DNA from: Actinostola sp. cb2023
Lineage: Eukaryota > Cnidaria > Anthozoa > Actiniaria > Actinostolidae
DNA length: 64,000 nt
NCBI GenBank assembly: GCA_033675265.1
Contig: JAUJYZ010001401.1
Coordinates: 428,461 to 492,460, forward strand
Direction of reading: 5' to 3'
In this document: positions 12,001 through 21,000 of the stretch, in pieces
How positions within the stretch are numbered: the stretch's first letter is position 1
Layout of the letters: the number at the start of each line of letters is the position of its first letter
Translations under genes and position numbers: made by a program
The notes under the pieces: model-generated
Seen by the model: the letters and a program-made list of their open reading frames with translations, nothing else
Told to the model about the DNA's origin: nothing
The model's database searches: none

Positions 12001-15000
12001 CAAAGGAAATTGGTGGAAAAGCATCTTGGCCTCACAAAAAAATGCCTGGTCTCGGAGTCTCGCAAAGTCTCACCTTGACCATTCGATACCCCTAAAATAC
12101 ACTGTCAGGAGATAACTAGATAGGGTTAACCTCTTTATATCCTTGTACATTTGTATGTGCAGTGAATAAACTCTTATCATTATTATTAATTAATTAAAGT
12201 TATTCCAGAAATATTAGATGCTGAGATATGTATTCAATGCGAGGCAAGAAATTAGATTATTGGAGCAAGAGTAAACTGCATTGTAAGTTCTGGAACCCAT
12301 GCTAAGTCATGCAGAGTATTTAACTGGAACAGGATCAAGGAGTACTCCCTCCCCCTCAGGACATAAGTTTAGCAAAACAGTGTAGAGTGTATGAGGATTA
12401 AGAATATGACTTACTTGTATACACTGCTGATAATATCAGTGCCCCAGTCAAGATCATCTGGGAGATCTTGTACCATATAACAAGCATCCAGGATCACATT
12501 AGTGAAGGCAGCCAGTGAGTCTTGTACAAGGTACCTCAGTGAATCCTTTAATGTAATAAATTTCTTCAGATCAAGTCCAGCACTTGAGGCTCACTGAGTA
12601 ACATTTAAACACATAGAGAGCACTGTGCAGCTCGTTTGAGAATGACTGTTCAATTGCTAGATTGTGCCTCAGCTCATCTCTAATACTTGTGCTTCATACA
12701 TACAATGTAGTAGGTAATACTTGCTTTCTAAAGTTTACAGTGACCAACTCGAAAGCATAGAGTTGTTTTCGTATGAGTGGGAAGTAGCTACGGTAAGGTC
12801 TGTGCTGTGCAGTCTTGTGCCGTGATCAATGGTTTTGCGCAGTGTGATTGGTTGAATAGAATGTTTTCTACTCTGTACCTTGACCGTAACTCTGTGCTGT
12901 TAGTTCCCCACTAATACGAAAATGACTCTAATTTCTACATATAGTTATAGTGTTCCTATCTACTTTATGTACTGTTTAACAAGTCTGAAATAAAACTGAA
13001 ATCCAGTACATGCACTGTAGTTGTTGTAATCAGTATGGAAGACAGTGTACCTGCATTGCAAACTTGACCAGTTCCATAAATTTGGATAACTTAGAGATTT
13101 TGTACACTTCCCAGTTCTTTTCATCCATGTTAAACCAACCCTTGCCAACATCAAGTAGACTGCTTCTGATGGCTGTTCTAAGAGTGTTCAACCAACTATC
13201 ACGAAGAAAGATCTGAACCTGGTTGAATAAATTAATAAATAATCATATTGAAGGGCTCCATACAAGAACAAGATCTCTGATCAAAAACTAAATTCTCCTC
13301 CAGGCTATTTGAATTCCAAAGGAGAATTTGGATATTCATAACAAGTCAAGTCATTTACGCTGTTCCCTCTCAATTTACCTGTGAGCTGACTTGTGCCTGA
13401 GTCTGTTCAAATTCCTCCAGCTTCATGCTCTTTGTAACAGGTACTTGAAACACTGACATGGCTGAAACCTTGTTGCATTCAGTGATAACCTTACCAAGCG
13501 CAACAATGGACTCTTCTCTAGTTAGCAGTGAATTGAATGCAAAGTTATCAAACTTTTCATCAAATGGATAAGCTGGTACGTCGGGATAGAAACCTAGAGA
13601 TCATTGGAATCACAAATGAAGTTATGGTACAGATACATGGACAACAACATTGCATGGAATATTGCTAGCAATATCGTTGTAGCATGTGTCAGTCGTGAAA
13701 TCACAAATGAAGTTACGGCACAGATACATGCTGCAACATTGCATGGAATATTGCTAGAAATATCGTTGCAGCATGTGTCAGTCGTGAAATCACAAATGAA
13801 GTTAAGGCACAGATACATGGTGCAACATTGCGTGGAATATTGCTAGCAATATCATTGTAGCATGTGTCTGTCGTGAAATCACAAATGAAGTTACGGCACA
13901 GATACATGGTGCAACATTGCATGGAATATTGCTAGTAATATCGTTGCAGCATGTGTCAGTCATGAAACCACAAATGAAGTTAAGGTACAGATACATGGTG
14001 GAACATTGCGTGGAATATTGCTAGCAATATCGTTGCAGCATGTGTCAGTCGTGAAATCACAAATGAAGTTACGGCACAGATACATGGTGCAACATTGCAT
14101 GGAATATTGCTAGCAATATCGTTGCAGCATGTGTCAGTCATGAAACCACAAATGAAGTTAAGGTACAGATACATGGTGGAACATTGCGTGGAATATTGCT
14201 AGCAATATCATTGCAGCATGTGCCAGTCGTGATATCACAAATGAAGTTAAGGCACAGATACATGGTGCAACATTGCGTGGAATATTGCTAGCAATATCAT
14301 TGTAGCATGTGTCAGTCGTGAAATCACAAATGAAGTTACGGCACAGATACATGGTGCAACATTGCATGGAATATTGCTAGCAATATCGTTGCAGCATGTG
14401 TCAGTCATGAAACCACAAATGAAGTTAAGGTACAGATACATGGTGGAACATTGCGTGGAATATTGCTAGCAATATCATTGCAGCATGTGCCAGTCGTGAT
14501 ATCACAAATGAAGTTAAGGCACAGATACATGGACATTGCAACATTGCATGGAATATTGCTAGCAATATCGTTGCAGCATGTGTCAGTCATGAAACCACAA
14601 ATGAAGTTAAGGTACAGATACATGGTGGAACATTGCGTGGAATATTGCTAGCAATATCATTGCAGCATGTGTCAGTCATGAAACCACAAATGAAGTTAAG
14701 GTACAGATACATGGTGCAACATTGCGTGGAATATTGCTAGCAATATCATTGTAGCATGTGTCTGTCGTGAAATCACAAATGAAGTTAAGGCACATATACA
14801 TGGTGGAACATTGCATGGAATATTGCTAGAAATATCATTGCAGCATGTGCCAGTCGTGAAATCACAAATGAAGTTACGGCACAGATACATGGTGCAACAT
14901 TGCATGGAATATTGCTAGCAATATCGTTGCAGCATGTGTCAGTCATGAAACCACAAATGAAGTTAAGGTACAGATACATGGTGGAACATTGCGTGGAATA

Positions 15001-18000
15001 TTGCTAGCAATATCATTGCAGCATGTGTCAGTCATGAAACCACAAATGAAGTTAAGGTACAGATACATGGTGCAACATTGCGTGGAATATTGCTAGCAAT
15101 ATCATTGTAGCATGTGTCTGTCGTGAAATCACAAATGAAGTTAAGGCACATATACATGGTGGAACATTGCATGGAATATTGCTAGAAATATCATTGCAGC
15201 ATGTGCCAGTCGTGATATCACAAATGAAGTTACAGTATAGATACATGGTGGAAGTTACATTGCATGGAATATTGCTAGCAATATCGTTACAGCATGCATG
15301 TGTCCATCGCGAAATCACAAATGAAGTTAAGGTACAGACAGATACATGTACATGGTGCAGCGTGTGTCTGTTGTGATATTTTTCCCACTGGCTTAAATTT
15401 CTTCTCGACTTGGCTTGCATCATCCTCGGGAACCCAGGGGTATATTCTGAGCAACAGAATATACTCTGGGTTCCCGAGGATGGGCTTGCATGGCATGCAT
15501 ACCTCTTTCTGGAACAACTTCTTCCTCCTTTTGTTGAATGGTGACATAAGGGTACATGACTTGTTTGGTAGACACTACTCTATCAAAGGTAATCTTGTTC
15601 ATGCTGCGAACAAAGTCTATTTGGACCTCCTTGCATAGAGAACTGATATGTTCTTCAAGACTGAAAGGTAAACCACAAAAAACAGTTATAGAACTAACTA
15701 CAGTCACATGATTGTATGTAGTTTGCAGTATACATGTATGTTATAAAAAATAACAAGCAATGACATATAACAGATGAATGAATGATATGTAATTCACTGA
15801 CAAGTATGTCTGTCATTTTTCATAATAAAATAATATTGTACAGTATTGTACAAGACTTACTTTCTATCCTTCCTGAGTGTCCGTGTGCCCCTTGCCCAGT
15901 CGACCATTCTATTGATGGAACAATTGTCAAGTCTTGGAACACCATCCATTGGCATACAGTCAACATACAAATTATATCGTAACAAAGCCTCTGTCTCACG
16001 ACGAAGAGCAAAAGCCTTTGCAACCCTTTCAGCAAAAACTACAGGGTCCTCTCCTGCAAAGAGTAGCCTTATTCTGGGCACACGAAACTGGCTTTTGGAG
16101 TGCTTCCTGGGGTGCTTACGTGATGGAGGTCGTTCCTCTGTAGGACTTTGTACCACAGCTCGGACTTTGATTTCATCAGGGACAACATTGTGCTTTAGTC
16201 CTTTAGTACCTACAATTTGAACTAAAAATTCTTCTTTTTTCTTGTTGTACTTGAGAGCACCGACATCAATCCATTCATACTCTTTGCTTCCATCATCACA
16301 CTTCACTGTCTGTAATAATGCTTTTCCTGGAACAGGCTTAGCTTCTCCATCAGAGACACCTAAACACATCCATTCCTCTGGTGTCCGTGCGTCATACTCT
16401 GTGTCATCAAAGATGTGGAGCGGCAGAAATGGGGGGAAGGGTGCTGGATCACCATTGGTAAGTCCAGTAAGATTGATTGACATGTTGATGTCTTCTTCGG
16501 GCATTAAATCACAAGTATTGACACCATATTCTTCTAATAGAATATTAATGTCTTGTTTGGCATATATGCGTTTTCGCCTGAAAACACAAATTACAGAAAG
16601 ATATTTTTACAAGAATGTCCATTACAAAAGGAGTCTTTATTACCAGACGAGTATACACCTATTCCAAATATCGTTCCGGGCCGAAAGCAACAAGCAACAA
16701 GCTGACGACCGCAAAGGACTTTGGGAATCTCCTAATTAATTAATTTATCCGTGGTATTTGAGAAGTTATCCCTACGGACGTTCAATAGCAATCATTTGGA
16801 ACTATTCGGCAATTTGTAAATGAATGTTGTCAAAATGTCTACGGATGAATAAATGAATAAGGAGAAAGTCCCAAAGTCCTTTGCGGTCGTCAGCTTGTTG
16901 CTTGTTGCTTTCGGCCCGGACAACGATTTTTGGAATAGGTGTATATTTGATCAACAGAAATAGGAAAATACATATTACATGACGTTTCGATGTCACAGAC
17001 ATCATTATCAAGTGAAACTGATGTACAAGATGATATATGAATAAATTAAACTAAGCGGCAGTTCCCATATTATTTGATCACTATGATATTACCTCTCAAT
17101 CTCAATCTTTCTTGGAACTTGACCAGCTTCAGCCTCGTAAGGAAGCTGAACCTTAGGTTCCCAAGCTTTGTCTGGGAAACTCTATTAACAGATAAATGAA
17201 AATATCACATACATGTAAGTTGGAATAGTCCCCACTTCAGAGTCCAAGATGTACAATGTACATGACAAATACCCTTCTACCCAGCCCTCTATCAGTACAC
17301 TGTGAATGATATTTTACAGTATTACCAGTATTAGGAAATATGTTAATATACTTACTGATACTGTGATTGCAGCGGTAGTCGGGCCATGAAACTGATCTTT
17401 AAGAAGATTACTGAGAGATTCTGAATTCTCAGGACCTTTGAATGTGTCCACTGGAACAAAATACATTAGAATTAGATTCAATGCACGTTTCATTTGCAAT
17501 ATCATTGCAAATAGATACATGTACAATACATTGTACAACAATAAACACTTTAACTCTGTGAAAGCAAAATGTTTTGTTGGACACTACCTTTTGGGGTATG
17601 CTTGACTTTTGCAGCTTTCCAAAGTGTACTTTGATCTGCTGCTGGTCCAACAGCAACGTCCTACAAATTTATCGAATTTAGCAACTTGTAAATACAACTG
17701 TACATGATCTTACAGGAGGTCCAGAGACAACTACAAGGCCATGTTTCTCTGTGTACATTACATTTTGGTTAACATTGTCACTTAAATTGAGGACTGGGGC
17801 TGTCTTTTAATTACAGTACTGTATACCAGCAATAGGCGACTTGCACTAAGAGGTTACATGACCCTAACTCCCATAAAACGAACAGCAGTGTCAAAATGAA
17901 CTCCAGAAATGAAAAGAGCAGCTCGAAATTAGTAAAAGGGCGAAGTTTCAGCGCATAATGTTTGACACAGAAGAAATGACTAAAAAAATAAGATCGATCG

Positions 18001-21000
18001 TTTTCTAAGATTTTGTTTGGAAAATGTGTTGGATGGCAAGAGCCATGCCATCCAATGTATTTTCCAAACAAAATCTTAGAAAACGATGGATTTTATTTTT
18101 ATTCCCATTTCTCCTGTGTCAGACATTACTACCATTTGCGATCAAGTGTATAGCGTAAACTATTTTGACAGTTGTTTCTAGTTTCAAACGTTAGGTTTGC
18201 TGGCGGCTGCGGCTTCGTTTGTAGGCGTGAATGTTATGGTTTTGACATGCAACTTGTCAACGTTTGACAGGTCTATTCTTAGCATTTTGGCATGGGAAAC
18301 TACACATTTTTCAGGTTTTATCACAATTAGGAATACGATCATACAATACGATCTCGGACTGTTGCAAAAAGATGGATTCACTGAAAGTTAACAGCTTTGG
18401 GCGCTCATTTAAACCTGGCGTTTCAATTTCTAACGATCTAAGATCAGCCATAATTGATGAAATCGTACGATTGGGTGGTGATCGGACAACATTTTTTCTT
18501 CCTCAAAGAGCTAATTGCTTCGACATTTCGAAAATGCTAAAAATTTCGCCGATTACGGTGAAAAAAGTTTGGAATAGATTTTGTGATGAGTATAATGAAG
18601 AGCGTTTCTCAGTTGGAGGTGATCGAACAAGCAAACTGCAGGCCGACGATCTGGAATTAATTGAAACTTTGAAAAAGTACAGAGGCTCCATTTCACTGAA
18701 GGAAATATACGCCATCTTAGAGGAATTTGGAAACGTAGGCGGAAACATATCTATTTCAGCCATATCGCGTGCGCTAAAATCGCGAATGCAGTCAGGACAA
18801 AGATACACACGCAAAAAAATTACTCACGTCAATCTTCAGAGATTTACCTTCCAGAAATCATCATGTACACTCAACTTTTCATTGATTATCTTTCCGCAAA
18901 GGATCCAAGGCGGTTAAAATTCTTCGACGAAGCTGGAGTGAAGTATCCCGATATAGGAACCCGCCTTTATGGGCACGCTCCTATCGGTGAGCGATGCATC
19001 GAAGTTGTGAGAAAAGTAGAATCTCCCAACTCGACGGTCAACTTGATTGTTTCACTGAATGGGCCAGAATATTACGATGTAATTGCTGGAGCGACTAACA
19101 ACATCGAATTTTTGCAATTCTTTACCAGGGGATTAAATGCTGTGAACCCAATAACTCTGCGTCCTGTTCTTCAAACTGGGGATATTGTAATCATGGACAA
19201 CCTCTCTGTTCATCACTTCGATGCAGGCGAAGTTCTAGAGGAATTCCTCGGAGAAATGGGAATTGAATTGATATACACACCTGTGTACTCGCCCGACCTA
19301 AATCCTATAGAGATGTGTTTCAATAAATTAAAGACGCTACTGAACTATGAGCTCAAAGATGTTTCAGATGTTAATATTGAGTTAGCGGTTATGCTTGCCA
19401 TGGATAGAATAACACACCAAGACATGATTGGATTTTACAAGCATACATCTTATTTATTTCCTTGAATGTGATACAGTGTATCTAACGCACTAGTATAAAT
19501 CCTATCAATTAATGAAACAGGAACATAGTCTGAGTGTATCAAAAACTTGAACTTTTCAAACGTATAAACATGTTTATTATTCAATCACGAACTCATCGCA
19601 AAAACTTGTATTCGAATTCAGAATAATAGTAAAAACACAAAAACCGTGCAAATGTTTGGTACTAATTATAACCTGAAAGCGCTAATTAAATAACACTAGC
19701 TAGAAATTGATTACAAGTGAATCATCACTCTTTAGTACTAAACAGTGACTGCTAAAACGGCAACAACATTCGAATTCAGTTATGCATGTATGTCTTTGAA
19801 ATCAGAACAAATTCACTAGAAAAGAGAGAAACCTAGTGAATTTGATCTAATTTCAAAGACATCAACGCCTTTGCTGCATTGAAGTCCTCGGTGACTTCGG
19901 TGTCTGATGGTAATGATTGTGTAGTACTAGTAGACGTACACGTGGAAGTCGTGAGCGATAAGGGCACTTGCGCTGAATAACTGCCCGGCCTAGCGCTATT
20001 CGCACAAGGAACATTTGCGCATGCCATGTCCGGTGTATAGTAAGCAGGACTAGCCGCGCTTGCACAAAGTGCAAGTTTCAACTGTTCGTCCTCTTCTTCC
20101 TTAGAAATTGGTTGAATTCTTTCGATAAGTCTTCCTGTACTAGTATATGGTTCAGGAGTTTGACTGACTGGAAATGTAATTCCAAATTTTTCTAGGGACT
20201 CTTTCGCTGGATTTCCGCGATGGCGTGCTTGTTTGAGGCCCAATGTATGAGCTGGTTGATAGTCACCAAGTGCAGCTTCCAGATGTTTCAGAATTTCATG
20301 TTTTGGTGGTATCCTACCGTTTAGATTGGATTTGCAGTATTTTTGAAGAACAAATACGTGCTTTCGGAGCAGAGTCCAGTTTCTCAATCCGGCACCTGTC
20401 TCATAGCCACACGGATCAGCTTGAATAAGCTCCGTTTCAATGCGATTTACTATCGAGTCTTGCACATTTTGAATAGTGCTTTTTTTGTTTTCCACGTCCC
20501 TTGACATTTGCTCTTTTTCATTTTTTAGCTTATTGACTTTCTGTTTTAACTGTTTTAAGTTCAGCTCACCAGTATGGAACTTTTCCAGTCCGCAATGAAA
20601 CACAGATGAGCATTTTTCGAGAGAACATTTACGCGATGTGTGGCCCAATCTCAGGTGACAATTGTGACATACCGTTCCTTCACCTGCATTGTAAGCTCGA
20701 GCCCGCTCGATCCTTTGCGTAATGCCGGCTTCTTTAGCAACTAGTACATTAATCTGAGCTTCTTTCTCCCTCATCATGGATTCTGATTTTTTAACATATC
20801 TTTGTATTGGAGTATCAACTATATTATCCGGCTCTAGCTTACTTGTTTTACATGGAGCAGTTACTAGTTCTTCTAGTACATCATCATCAGACGGCGAGGA
20901 CGCACTCGCAACAAATAGTCGTTTTTCGCCTAGCACTGTCAGAAATCTGAGCGGGAATTTCTTTTAAAGGTTTCTCTTTTCCAACAGGTGTGTCTTGGTC

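Noticed and set aside
13605..15385. Regular repeats considered as a CRISPR array
   Set aside because: Units are contiguous with no unique spacers and the genome is eukaryotic.
13594..15423. Cysteine-rich short open frames repeated every 178 bp, resembling a family of small secreted peptides
   Set aside because: They follow the 89-bp satellite in register, lack signal peptides and lie in a DNAH1 intron.
16975..17020. Hammerhead-ribozyme-like motif (GATGTC, GACATC, GAAACGTC on the minus strand)
   Set aside because: A stem II-like pair and GAAA are present, but the CUGAUGA core is missing; a related motif at 32270 is also imperfect.
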